Shown here: in pieces, positions 53,850-62,339 of the stretch | How positions within the stretch are numbered: the first letter of the stretch is position 1 | How the letters are laid out: every line of letters starts with the position of its first letter | Source of the DNA: JAEUIZ01 sp046155605 | Lineage (GTDB): Bacteria; Planctomycetota; Phycisphaerae; Phycisphaerales; UBA1924 | DNA length: 64,000 nt | Direction of reading: 5' to 3' | Assembly (NCBI GenBank): GCA_046155605.1 | Contig: JBJXFQ010000045.1 | Coordinates: forward strand, 1-64,000 | Translations under genes and position numbers: made by a program | The notes under the pieces: generated by a model | The model's database searches: none | What the model saw: the letters and a program-made list of their open reading frames with translations, nothing else | Told to the model about the DNA's origin: nothing

Positions 53850-55591
53850 GCACGAATCAGCCATCCAAGCGGCTGCGGATCGGCGACGCGCTCGTGCAGG
53901 AGGGCGCGATCACGGCCGAGCAGTTGTCGGCGGCGCTGTCGCAGCAGGGCGGCCGGCGCGTGGGCGAGGTGCTGGTCGAGCAGGGCGTGATCTCGACGGG
54001 GACGCTGGTGCGGGCGCTGGCGAAGTGCCTGGGCGTGCGCGGGTGCCAACTGCGGCACGGGCTGATCGACCCGTCGCTGTTGAAACTGATCGGCGAGGAG
54101 GAGGCGGCGCGGCTGAACGTGATCCCGATGTTTCGGGTGCGGGATGAGTTGACGGTGGCGATGGCCGAGCCGCAGAGCCTGCCGACGATTGACCGGTTGC
54201 GGCAACTGACATCGTGCCGGATCAGGCCGGTCCTGGCGCTCGAGGCGAACATCCAGGAGTTCGTGAAGAAGTACGCGTCGGGGGACGTGGACGTTGACGC
54301 GTTCCTGACGTCGCTGGCGGAGTCGGATGTCGAGGTGGTCGAGCGGGAGAGCGTGGACGAGGGGCCATCGGCGGACCTCGATCGGCTGGTGGCGGGGAGC
54401 CCGATCGTCAACCTGGTGAACATCGCGCTCTTGACGGCGGTGCGGGACAAGGCGTCGGATATCCACGTGGAGCCGGACAAGAAGGGGACGCGGATCAGGT
54501 ATCGGATCGACGGCGTGCTTCGCGACCTGATGAAGCCGCCGCCGGGGATGCACGCGGCGGTGGTGTCGCGGATCAAGGTGATCGGGAAGATGGATATCGC
54601 GGAGAAGCGGCTGCCGCAGGAGGGGCGGGTTCGGATCGTGGCGGAGGGTCGTGAGATCGACCTGCGGGTGTCGAGCATGCCGACGCTCTTGGGTGAGAAG
54701 TTGGTGCTGCGGATTTTGGACAAGACGAACCTGCGGGTGAAGATGGAAGACCTGGGGATGCGTCAGGAGACGCTGTCGGCGTTCAAGCGGGTGCTGGAGT
54801 TGCCGCACGGGCTGGTGCTGGTGACGGGCCCGACGGGGAGCGGGAAGACAACGACGCTGTATTCGGCGCTGGACCTGTTGCGCGGCCCCGAGGTGAACAT
54901 CGTGACGGTCGAGGACCCGGTGGAGTATCAGTTGGACCTGGTGAACCAGATCCAGGTGAGCGAGCAGATCGGGTTCACGTTCGCGCGGGCGCTGCGGAGC
55001 ATTCTGCGGCAGGACCCGGACATCATCATGGTGGGTGAGATCCGCGACGAGGAGACGGCGCGGGTGGGGATCCAGTCGGCGCTGACGGGGCACCTGGTGC
55101 TGGCGACGCTGCACACCAACGACGCGCCCGGGGCGGTGGCGCGGCTGACTGACATGGGGATCGAGAGTTACCTGCTGTCGGGGTCGCTCAACGCGGTGAT
55201 GGCGCAGCGGCTGGCGCGGACGATCTGCCCGAGTTGCGAGACGAAGTATCACCCGGCGGCGGCGGTGCTGGAGGCGGCGGGAATTCCCGATCACGCGGGA
55301 CGGGCGTTCCGACACGGGGCGGGGTGCCGGGCGTGCCATGACAGCGGATTCCAGGGGCGACTGGGTGTGTATGAACTGATGGAAGTGACGCCGGCGCTGC
55401 GGCGGATGATCCATGTGAGCGCGCCGACGCACGAGTTGCGGTCGCGGATGAGACAGGGCGGGAACTTGACGCTGCGCGAGGAAGGCGTGCTGCTGGCGCT
55501 GGATGGGAAAACGAGCCTGGAGGAGATCCTGCGCGTGACGGGTGACGACGGCGAGACGCTGGAGACGGCGAAGTTGGGAGCCGCGGCATGA
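53846..55591 (+). CDS. gspE: GspE/PilB family assembly ATPase of cluster B
   Basis: 581 residues from GTG 53846, overlapping the STAS stop. An MshEN domain (about 8-145) precedes the N2 domain (KASDIHVEP, RIRYRIDGVL). Walker A GPTGSGKT is at 328-335. EDPVEYQLD, GEIRDEETARVG and LTGHLVLATLHTNDAPGAVA follow, and the zinc insert is CPSCETKYHP and CRACHDSGFQGR. It powers assembly at the inner membrane with the GspF product, with which it overlaps by 4 nt. It is distinct from both PilB-type ATPases in cluster A. Confidence 0.95.
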   Translation: MSTNQPSKRLRIGDALVQEGAITAEQLSAALSQQGGRRVGEVLVEQGVISTGTLVRALAKCLGVRGCQLRHGLIDPSLLKLIGEEEAARLNVIPMFRVRDELTVAMAEPQSLPTIDRLRQLTSCRIRPVLALEANIQEFVKKYASGDVDVDAFLTSLAESDVEVVERESVDEGPSADLDRLVAGSPIVNLVNIALLTAVRDKASDIHVEPDKKGTRIRYRIDGVLRDLMKPPPGMHAAVVSRIKVIGKMDIAEKRLPQEGRVRIVAEGREIDLRVSSMPTLLGEKLVLRILDKTNLRVKMEDLGMRQETLSAFKRVLELPHGLVLVTGPTGSGKTTTLYSALDLLRGPEVNIVTVEDPVEYQLDLVNQIQVSEQIGFTFARALRSILRQDPDIIMVGEIRDEETARVGIQSALTGHLVLATLHTNDAPGAVARLTDMGIESYLLSGSLNAVMAQRLARTICPSCETKYHPAAAVLEAAGIPDHAGRAFRHGAGCRACHDSGFQGRLGVYELMEVTPALRRMIHVSAPTHELRSRMRQGGNLTLREEGVLLALDGKTSLEEILRVTGDDGETLETAKLGAAA

Positions 55592-56829
55592 AACTGCGCT
55601 ACCGCGCCTTCGACAAACTGGGTGCCGCCCGCACGGGGACGATCGAGGCCCCGAGCGTTGGTGAGGCGACGGAATCGCTGCGTCGCGATGGCTTGTTCGT
55701 CGCGGAGATGACGCCGACGGAGGGCGAGCGCAGCGGCGCGGACGGCGGGCCGGCGACATCACGCGCGAAAGCAAATCTGAAGAATGTGGCGTCGTTCCTG
55801 CGGCAGTTGTCGGTGCTGGTGTCAACGGGGACGCCGCTGGTTGAATCGATCGGGGCGCTGGAGCGACAGATTCCGGCCGGGTCGTGGCGCGGGATCGTGG
55901 AATCGGTGCGGCGGCGGGTGGAAGAGGGCGCGCCGCTCTCGGAAGCGATGGCGGCATATCCGAGGGCGTTTGACGCGGTGTGCCGGAGTTTGGTGCGGGC
56001 GGGCGAATCGAGCGGGAAACTGGACCAGATGCTGACGCGACTGGCGGAACTGACGAAGCAGCAGTTGCGGATCCGGCAGCAGGTGATCGGGGCGATGGTG
56101 TACCCGTGCCTGCTGGTGGTGGTGTCGTTCGGCGTTCTTGGGGTGATGCTGCTGTTCGTGCTGCCGAAGTTCACGGGGTTGTTTGACACGCTGAAGATGG
56201 AGTTGCCGCCGACGACGAAGTTTCTGATGGCGCTGAGCGCGTCGCTGGTGGAGTGGTGGTATGTGTACCTGGGGTTGATCGTTTCGGCGGTGGTGGGCGG
56301 GCGGGTGTGGCTGGGGACGAGCGCGGGACGAGAGTCGCTGGATGTGGCGCTGGTGCGGCTGCCGCAGGTGGGTCGGATGACGCGTGGGTTTGCGACGGCG
56401 CGGATCGCGCGGCTGATGGGGGTGCTGCTGGAGAGCCGGGTGCAGTTGCTCGACGCGCTGGAGTTGACGAAGGAGGCGTGCGTCAACGTGCAGTATGCGC
56501 GACTGATTGACCATGCGCGCGATGTGGTGACGCGTGGCGAGCCGTTGAGTTCGGCGATCGGGCGCGGGGGACTGATCAATGGGAGCGTGGTCGAGGCGGT
56601 TCGAAACGCGGAACGAGCGGGGCGGATCGGGCCGGTGCTGACGGGGCTGGCGGATTTCATCGACGAGGAGAATCAGACGGTGCTGAAAGCGGTAACCGGG
56701 CTGATCGAGCCGTTGATTCTGCTGACGCTGGGGGTGGTGGTGGGGCTGGTGGCGACGAGCATGTTCTTGCCGCTGTTTGATCTGACGGCGATGGCCGGGG
56801 GCGCGCCGACGGGGGGAGCCACGCCATGA
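55588..56829 (+). CDS. gspF: GspF/PilC inner-membrane platform protein of cluster B
   Basis: 413 residues. The N-terminal module MKLRYRAFDKLGAARTGTIE is the same type as in the cluster A protein but clearly diverged. Two T2SSF domains are evident: FLRQLSVLVSTGTPLVESIG (about 70) and TARIARLMGVLLESRVQLLD (about 270). Membrane helices QQVIGAMVYPCLLVVVSFGV and LILLTLGVVVGLVATSMFLP follow them. It overlaps gspE and the PilM-like gene by 4 nt each. Confidence 0.94.
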   Translation: MKLRYRAFDKLGAARTGTIEAPSVGEATESLRRDGLFVAEMTPTEGERSGADGGPATSRAKANLKNVASFLRQLSVLVSTGTPLVESIGALERQIPAGSWRGIVESVRRRVEEGAPLSEAMAAYPRAFDAVCRSLVRAGESSGKLDQMLTRLAELTKQQLRIRQQVIGAMVYPCLLVVVSFGVLGVMLLFVLPKFTGLFDTLKMELPPTTKFLMALSASLVEWWYVYLGLIVSAVVGGRVWLGTSAGRESLDVALVRLPQVGRMTRGFATARIARLMGVLLESRVQLLDALELTKEACVNVQYARLIDHARDVVTRGEPLSSAIGRGGLINGSVVEAVRNAERAGRIGPVLTGLADFIDEENQTVLKAVTGLIEPLILLTLGVVVGLVATSMFLPLFDLTAMAGGAPTGGATP

Positions 56830-57836
56830 TCAGGAAGGTGTCGCCGATCGGATTGGAGATTTCCGGTGACGCGTTCGTGGCGGCGCAGGTGGAGCGTCGT
56901 CGGGAGGGGCTGTCGCTGCGCGCGGGCGTTCGGTTGGAGCGAGCGGGGACGGGCACGGAGTTGCCGACGCGGGAGGAACTGGAACGGTTGCGGGGCGTGC
57001 TTGAGCGGCAGGGTTTCGTGGGGCGGCGGGTGGTGGCGGCCGTGCCGGACGCGTCGCTGATGGCGTCGACGCTGGAGTTGCCGCCGGCGGAGAGCGGGGC
57101 ACCGGTGGAGCAGATCGGTCGCGCGGAGTTTGCGAGGCTGCACAAGCGTGAACCGGGGACGTTCGAGATGTCGCTGTGGCCGGCGGGTGCGGCGGGGCGG
57201 ACGGGCCAGACGTGGATGGCGCTTGGGTGCGAGCATGCGAAGGCGGAGGCGCTACTTGCGGCGCTGGAGTCGGCGGACCTGTTTCCCGTGGGGCTTGATG
57301 CGCGTGCGGCGGCGCTGGCGCGCGTGCTTTTCGCGCTCAACCCGGCGGAGTCTGGGCTGGCACTGGCCACGGACGCGGGCTTTGACGGGGCGCTCACGGT
57401 GGTGCTCCAGGGCGGAATGCTGGCGTATCAACGGTTCACGCCCGAGTGCGGATTGCGCGGGCTGCGGGAGGCCTTTGCAAAGTCGACCGGCGCGGAGGCG
57501 GGAGATTCGATCCGAGCGGGGATGGAGACGGATCGACGCGGCGAGAACGAGGCGGCGCGTGAGCACGCGGACGCGCTGGCTCGGGACCTCTCGGCAGCGA
57601 TCGCGTATGCGACGCACCGGTACCAGGCCGAGGTGACGGGGCTTCGGCTGAGTGGTCCGGGCGCGCGGATTCCCGGGCTGTCGGATCGGCTGGCGGAGGC
57701 GGTGGGCGTGGCGGTGTCGCCGTTGGCACCGGCGGGATTGCTGGTGACTTCGGAGGAGACGGGATCACTGGGGGCGGACCCGGCGCTGGCGACGGCCATC
57801 GGGCTGGCGATGTACCCGACGGAGTTGGCAGCATGA
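56826..57836 (+). CDS. pilM: PilM/GspL-like actin-fold assembly protein
   Basis: 336 residues. The start MIRKVSPIGLEISGDAFVAA places the first phosphate-loop-like strand as in PilM, where the N-terminus usually binds the PilN tail. Later strands include RRVVAAVPDASLMASTLELP and FPVGLDARAAALARVLFAL. The terminal VTGLRLSGPGARIPGLSDRL corresponds to the actin-fold adenosine region. It forms the cytoplasmic ring that connects the ATPase to the PilN/PilO membrane pair. It overlaps both neighbours by 4 nt. Confidence 0.82.
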   Translation: MIRKVSPIGLEISGDAFVAAQVERRREGLSLRAGVRLERAGTGTELPTREELERLRGVLERQGFVGRRVVAAVPDASLMASTLELPPAESGAPVEQIGRAEFARLHKREPGTFEMSLWPAGAAGRTGQTWMALGCEHAKAEALLAALESADLFPVGLDARAAALARVLFALNPAESGLALATDAGFDGALTVVLQGGMLAYQRFTPECGLRGLREAFAKSTGAEAGDSIRAGMETDRRGENEAAREHADALARDLSAAIAYATHRYQAEVTGLRLSGPGARIPGLSDRLAEAVGVAVSPLAPAGLLVTSEETGSLGADPALATAIGLAMYPTELAA

Positions 57837-58435
57837 TCGGGACAAACCTCATGCCGGCTCGGCGGGTGGCAGCGATTCGTCGTGCGCGGCGGATTCGGAT
57901 GTGGGGCCTGGGTGCGGGCGCGCTGGCGGCGTTGCTGGGCGCGGCGCTGGTGATCATTCGCGCGGGCGGCACGGCCTCGACGCACGACCTCGACCCGGTG
58001 CTGGCGACGGCAACGGCGAGCCTGACCGACGCGGAGCGGGCGTTGGCCGCGGCGAAGACCAGGCTGGCGACGGCACAGAAAGCGGCCACGGCGGCGAGTG
58101 TGCTCTCGGACCAGCCGGACTGGGGTGCTTTGCTCGATCTGCTCGCGTCGCAACTGGATGACCAGACGGTGTACACGATTGTGTCGGTCTCTCCCGAGGA
58201 AGCGGGCAAGGGCGGGACGAAGATGGAAGCGCGGCCGGAGCGGCTGGTGCTGAAACTCGCGGGGCTGGCACAGGGACAGCCGGCGGTGTCGCGGTTGGTG
58301 CTCGGGCTCGAAGAGACACGGCTGTTCGAGCGCGTCTCGCTGGTGGAATCGCGGCGTGTGGGCGAGGGCGCGGAGCAGGCGGTGGCGTTCTCGGTGGCGT
58401 GCAGCCTGACGGATTCAGCGGGAGGCGTGCGATGA
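57833..58435 (+). CDS. pilN: PilN/GspL-C-like membrane assembly protein
   Basis: 200 residues. A short cytoplasmic tail (MIGTNLMPARRVAAIRRARR) leads to one helix (WGLGAGALAALLGAALVIIR). A coiled-coil segment (ATASLTDAERALAAAKTRLA) and a small ferredoxin-like domain follow. The INLMP-like motif that binds PilM is represented by NLMPARR, matching the position in true PilN proteins. It overlaps the PilM and PilO genes by 4 nt each. Confidence 0.82.
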   Translation: MIGTNLMPARRVAAIRRARRIRMWGLGAGALAALLGAALVIIRAGGTASTHDLDPVLATATASLTDAERALAAAKTRLATAQKAATAASVLSDQPDWGALLDLLASQLDDQTVYTIVSVSPEEAGKGGTKMEARPERLVLKLAGLAQGQPAVSRLVLGLEETRLFERVSLVESRRVGEGAEQAVAFSVACSLTDSAGGVR

Positions 58436-58992
58436 GCGTGTCGCGAGGCCCGATGTGGCGAATCGACGTGGTCGGGGTGGTGGCGTGCGTGGGCGTGAGC
58501 GGCGCGTGGTATGCGCTGGGGGTGAGGCCGCTCGCGTCGGCACAGGCCGCACGAACAGGCGTAGTGGACGAGATCCAGGCGCGGCAGGAACGAGCGGAGA
58601 AGGTGGCACGGACGGCTCGCACCGTGGGGGCGCAGGCGGAGGCGGCGCAGAAGCCGGGGGGCGGGCAGACGATGCTGTTGCCGGTCGAACAGATGAATCG
58701 GCGGGTGGCGGAACTGAACGAGGCGGCGGCGAGCGGGTCGCTGCGGCTCGACGCGCTGAAGCCCGGCGCGCCGTGGACAGGGGCGCGACACACGAGCGTG
58801 CCGATCGTGCTCTCGGGCTCGGGGTCGTACGCGGCGGCGGCGGCGTTCCTGCATCGGCTGCGGACGGAGTTTGCGGACGTCGGGGTCACGGGGTTTGATC
58901 TGCGAGCGAACACGACGGACCCATCGGCGTCGCAGTTCGTGTTCAACCTTGTGTGGTATGCGGCGCCGGGGGCGTCGGGGACTAAGAAATAG
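58432..58992 (+). CDS. pilO: PilO/GspM-like membrane assembly protein
   Basis: 186 residues from MSVSRGPMWRIDVVGVVACV, the ATG overlapping the previous stop. A single N-terminal helix, an Ala/Glu/Arg coiled coil (VVDEIQARQERAEKVARTAR) and a C-terminal alpha-beta domain (VPIVLSGSGSYAAAAAFLHR) give the PilO layout. It would pair with the PilN-like protein in the periplasm and connect to the GspC/PilP-like protein encoded next. Confidence 0.8.
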   Translation: MSVSRGPMWRIDVVGVVACVGVSGAWYALGVRPLASAQAARTGVVDEIQARQERAEKVARTARTVGAQAEAAQKPGGGQTMLLPVEQMNRRVAELNEAAASGSLRLDALKPGAPWTGARHTSVPIVLSGSGSYAAAAAFLHRLRTEFADVGVTGFDLRANTTDPSASQFVFNLVWYAAPGASGTKK

Positions 58993-59039
58993 TCGGCCAA
59001 GAGGTGGCGGGCCCGCGAAGCGGTTGGCACTGTTGGATT

Positions 59040-59618
59040 GTGAAACTCTCGAAGCAACGGAAGGCGTGCGTGGCGGTTCTCGGGCTGGGCCTGGTTGCGC
59101 TGGCCGCGGATCGAGCGCTGCTCGGGCCGTCGGGCGCGAGCGCCGCGGCGGTGGACCCGAGCGAACTTGGCCCGATTCCGGCCGAGAAGTCGGCGGGTGC
59201 GAACGTGGATGGGCGGAAGGGTCCGTCGCTGAGCATGAGGCTCGCGTCGCTGGTGATCAAACCGGCCGAGCGTGACGGATTCACGCCTCCCGAATCGTGG
59301 GCGACGGTGGCCGCGGCGTCCGGCGATGGCGAGGGCGCGACAGCGAAGTTCGCGTCGTCGCACAAACTCACGTCGATCGTCTCGGCAACCAAGGGAGAGA
59401 AGAGGCCCGTGGCGATTGTGAACGGCAAGCCGCTGCGCGTGGGCGAGCGGATCGGCGATTTCAAGTTGATCGGGTTGACGGTGGATTCGGCGACGTTTCA
59501 CGGTGAAGCGGGCGATGTGACGCTGCGGTTGCGCGAGCCGGAGGCGCGAGATATCCGACTCAGCGTTCAGGGGCGTGCGGACGGGCACGAGCGAACCGAC
59601 GGCGGGCAAAGCCGATAA
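59040..59618 (+). CDS. GspC/PilP-like inner-membrane protein
   Basis: 192-193 residues from GTG 59040, which gives the basic leader and helix MKLSKQRKACVAVLGLGLVA; a GTG at 59004 is an alternative start. The central part is low complexity. The C-terminal segment AIVNGKPLRVGERIGDFKLI ... DSATFHGEAGDVTLRLREPE is the HR/PilP-type beta domain that in other systems contacts the secretin. This implies that a secretin exists elsewhere, since none is in the window. Confidence 0.75.
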   Translation: MKLSKQRKACVAVLGLGLVALAADRALLGPSGASAAAVDPSELGPIPAEKSAGANVDGRKGPSLSMRLASLVIKPAERDGFTPPESWATVAAASGDGEGATAKFASSHKLTSIVSATKGEKRPVAIVNGKPLRVGERIGDFKLIGLTVDSATFHGEAGDVTLRLREPEARDIRLSVQGRADGHERTDGGQSR

Positions 59619-59724
59619 CGCGGCTTTGGAGGGCTTTGGAGGCAGTCGCGGTTAGGCCCCTCAAGTCGTGGCGAACACAGGACGATCTGGTGGGTGGGAG
59701 AATACCTCCCGCCTGGAGACCGCC

Positions 59725-60198
59725 ATGGAATTGCGAGCGAGGGCATTCAGCCTGATCGAACTGGTGATCGTGATCGTGATTATCGGGATCATCGGAGCGA
59801 TCGCGATCCCGCGGATGAGCCGCGGCGCGGCGGGTGCGGCGGACAGCGCGCTGGTCGCGGACCTGGCGCGGCTTCGCAACGCGATTGATCTCTTCCACGC
59901 GGAGCATAACAGCACCTACCCAGCGATCGGCGACCTGAAAAACTCCCTGACGCAGTTCTCGAACGAGACGGGAACGGCATTCTCGGTGACGAAGGACACG
60001 GCCAACGGGATCGTGTTTGGGCCGTATCTGCGGGAGATTCCGAAGTTGCCGGTGGGCGCGGACAAGGGCAAGGACACGTTCGTGGCGGCGTATGCGGCTG
60101 GCAGCGGCTGGGTGTATGACGCGGCGACGGGCGAGATTCGTGCGAACTGCGCGGCGGCGGAGAAGGACTCTCGCGGCGTGGCGTACAACACCTACTAG
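59725..60198 (+). CDS. gspG: Major-type pseudopilin GspG
   Basis: 157 residues from MELRARAFSLIELVIVIVII; GGAG lies 8 nt upstream. The prepilin motif follows a 6-residue leader, with Ala in place of Gly before the cleaved Phe. LARLRNAIDLFHAEHNSTYP is the typical GspG helix end and loop. The C-terminal loop (GSGWVYDAATGEIRANC) resembles the Ca2+-binding region of GspG. It probably forms the pseudopilus shaft of cluster B. It is the first of five prepilin-like genes. Confidence 0.9.
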   Translation: MELRARAFSLIELVIVIVIIGIIGAIAIPRMSRGAAGAADSALVADLARLRNAIDLFHAEHNSTYPAIGDLKNSLTQFSNETGTAFSVTKDTANGIVFGPYLREIPKLPVGADKGKDTFVAAYAAGSGWVYDAATGEIRANCAAAEKDSRGVAYNTY

Positions 60199-60230
60199 GG
60201 TGTGAGGCAGCGAGTCGCGGAGTGCCGAAC

Positions 60231-60722
60231 ATGAGTTGCCGTATGAAGGCCCGACGATTGGCGTCGGGCTTTTCGCTTGTTGAACTGCTGATCACCCTCG
60301 CGGTGCTGGGGATCATCTCGGCGATCGTGGCACCGCGGTATGCGTCGTCGATGGAGCGGTATCGGGCCGGCGCTGCGGTTCGTCGAGTGATGGCGGACCT
60401 TGTGCTGGCGCAATCGGCGGCCCGGGCGGCGAGCGCGACGCGGCGAGTCGTGTTTGACGTCAATAACGCGGAGTATGTGATCGAGGGTGTGGCGGCCGCG
60501 GACGCGTTGCCGGGGCAGCCGCGCGGGACGAGCACACGGGTGCATCTGGGCGGCGAGCCGTATCGGGCGGCGATCAAGACGGCGGACTTCGGGGGCGATG
60601 ACTTTGTCGCCTTCGACGGCTTCGGCAGGCCGCTGCAGGGCGGCACTGTGGTTGTGAAGGCGGGAGGTCGGCACGTGACGATATCGGTAGCCGCGGAGAC
60701 GGGGGCGGTAACGAGCGACTAG
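60231..60722 (+). CDS. gspH: Minor pseudopilin GspH-like
   Basis: 163 residues from ATG 60231, with GGAG 8 nt upstream; an in-frame GTG at 60222 is less likely. The leader MSCRMKARRLASG precedes FSLVELLITLAVLGIISAIV with the usual Gly before the cleavage site. The GspH-type beta domain follows (RRVVFDVNNAEYVIEGV, VAFDGFGRPLQGGTVVVK). Minor pseudopilins form the tip that primes pseudopilus assembly. It lies between the GspG gene and a further prepilin gene. Confidence 0.86.
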   Translation: MSCRMKARRLASGFSLVELLITLAVLGIISAIVAPRYASSMERYRAGAAVRRVMADLVLAQSAARAASATRRVVFDVNNAEYVIEGVAAADALPGQPRGTSTRVHLGGEPYRAAIKTADFGGDDFVAFDGFGRPLQGGTVVVKAGGRHVTISVAAETGAVTSD

Positions 60723-60732
60723 AGGAGCGACG

Positions 60733-61839
60733 ATGCGGCGGGGATTCTCGCTGATTGAGTTGGTGCTGGGCATGGCGATTGCGTCGATCGCGATGGTGGC
60801 GATCGGCTCGGTCTTCGTGCTCTCGGCCAAGGCGCTCCCGACGGCGCGGGGGAGCACGTCGGCCTCGTCGCAGACGTCACTGGCCGTGCAGGAGTTACTC
60901 GATGACCTCCGGATGGCAACCGCAGTCTCTGAGGCGACGGGGACGGCGGTGACGCTGACGGTGCCGGACCGGACAGGGGACAACACGCCGGAGACGGTGC
61001 GGTATGCGTGGTCGGGGGTGGCGGGCGGGCCGCTGACGCGGGCGATGAACGGCGGAGCGGAGACGGTGCTGGTGCCGACGGCGTACGGGATGAGCCTGGA
61101 GTATTCGCGTGAGCCGGTGTCGGTGAACGTGACGATCCCGACGCCGATGACGAGCGGGACGGTGCTGATGGCTGAGTTCACGGGGTGGAGCGGGGTCACC
61201 CATGCACAGGTGTTGCTGGGTGTCAGCACGTCGACATGGGGCTCGCAGGCATTCACCATCAATCGTGTGACGCTGCCGGCAACGACGACGGCGGTTCGGC
61301 TGACAAGGGTCGACCTGAGGTTGAAACGAAACACGCGCAGCACGAGCAACTCAACGGTGAACATCCACCAACGGGCGAGCCTGTTCAACGCCGAGCCGGG
61401 CACCACACCGATCGGCACGGGCGGGGTCGTGCTGCCGGCAAGTCTCGGTGCCAGCGCGGCGATGATGACCGTGCCGCTGACGGGCGTGTCGTTGCCGATC
61501 CCAGCGGTGCTGAGTTACTGCATCGTGATGAAGGGGCTCGGCTCGCAGGCGAGTTGCGATCTGGCGTACTACAACGCGAACGCCGCGCCGACGGACCTGA
61601 CGGTTTTCCTTTCGACTGGGAACTCGGGCAACACATGGACTCCCTCAAACAACACGCATCGGAACGATGCGCCATTTGCCGTCTATGGCGAGTACGACTG
61701 GACAGGGAGCAACGTGCAGACGACAACGACGTACCTGCTGCGATCGGCGACGGTGAAGTTGCAGACGGGGCGCGACGCGGGATCGGCACTGGTGTCGTCG
61801 GTGGTATCGCTCAACAAGCCGGGGATACCGGGGCCATGA
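60733..61839 (+). CDS. Minor pseudopilin with long C-terminal domain, GspJ-like
   Basis: 368 residues; AGGAG lies 6 nt before the ATG. Leader MRRG and motif FSLIELVLGMAIASIAMVAI are canonical. The first 110 residues fit GspJ/PilW (LLDDLRMATAVSEATGTAVT). The rest, about 250 residues, is a large beta-rich domain (TVNIHQRASLFNAEPG, TDLTVFLSTGNSGNTW) not usual in GspJ, possibly an adhesive tip domain. It overlaps the next gene by 4 nt. Confidence 0.82.
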   Translation: MRRGFSLIELVLGMAIASIAMVAIGSVFVLSAKALPTARGSTSASSQTSLAVQELLDDLRMATAVSEATGTAVTLTVPDRTGDNTPETVRYAWSGVAGGPLTRAMNGGAETVLVPTAYGMSLEYSREPVSVNVTIPTPMTSGTVLMAEFTGWSGVTHAQVLLGVSTSTWGSQAFTINRVTLPATTTAVRLTRVDLRLKRNTRSTSNSTVNIHQRASLFNAEPGTTPIGTGGVVLPASLGASAAMMTVPLTGVSLPIPAVLSYCIVMKGLGSQASCDLAYYNANAAPTDLTVFLSTGNSGNTWTPSNNTHRNDAPFAVYGEYDWTGSNVQTTTTYLLRSATVKLQTGRDAGSALVSSVVSLNKPGIPGP

Positions 61840-62339
61840 AAGACCAGCGCGGACAGATCGCGGCGCGTGGCATCACCCTGGTGGAGACGGTGCTGTCGAT
61901 GGCAGTCGCGTCGCTGATGTTGGTGGCGTCGCTGAACACGGTGGCGGCGGCGCGCGTCGGACAGGTGTGGAACACACAGCGGATGGCGGCGGCGACGGCG
62001 GCGTCGGCGCTGATGGCGGAGGTCCGCGACATGCCGTATGCCGACCCGCAGGGCGACCGATCGATCGGGCCGGATTCCGGGGAACTGACGCGGGCGCTCT
62101 TCGATGATGTCGATGACTATGACGGGTACGCGGCGGCGTGCGTGGATCGGGCCGGGGCGGCGCTGCCGGGGACGGCACGGATGACGTTTGCGGTGGAGGT
62201 GAAGTGGGTGGAGCCGACGGCTCCCGAGACGATGCGGGCGTCGGACTCGCTGCTCAAGCGTGTGACGGTGCGGGTGCTACGGGATGGGACGGAGTTGGCG
62301 CGGCTGACGGCGTGCCGATCGGAGTTGGTGCCACGATGA
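61836..62339 (+). CDS. Minor pseudopilin GspI/PilV-like
   Basis: 167 residues from ATG 61836, which overlaps the upstream stop (ATGA); a longer reading frame from 61185 is a shadow of the previous gene. The motif AARG-ITLVETVLSMAVASLM matches GspI/PilV, where the cleaved residue is often not Phe. The body contains MAAATAASALMAEVRDMPYA and LLKRVTVRVLRDGTELARLT, as in PilV. It overlaps the next gene by 4 nt. Confidence 0.85.
   Translation: MKDQRGQIAARGITLVETVLSMAVASLMLVASLNTVAAARVGQVWNTQRMAAATAASALMAEVRDMPYADPQGDRSIGPDSGELTRALFDDVDDYDGYAAACVDRAGAALPGTARMTFAVEVKWVEPTAPETMRASDSLLKRVTVRVLRDGTELARLTACRSELVPR

Noticed and set aside
52523..55957. Very long antisense open frame (over 1100 codons) opposite the kinase, STAS and GspE genes
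   Set aside because: Composition is Arg/His/Pro/Gln-rich with no motif, and the opposite strand carries three recognised genes. It is a GC-driven shadow frame.
61185..62339. Longer start for the GspI/PilV-like gene
   Set aside because: The extra N-terminal part is the previous gene read in another frame; ATG 61836 gives the prepilin motif and an ATGA overlap.
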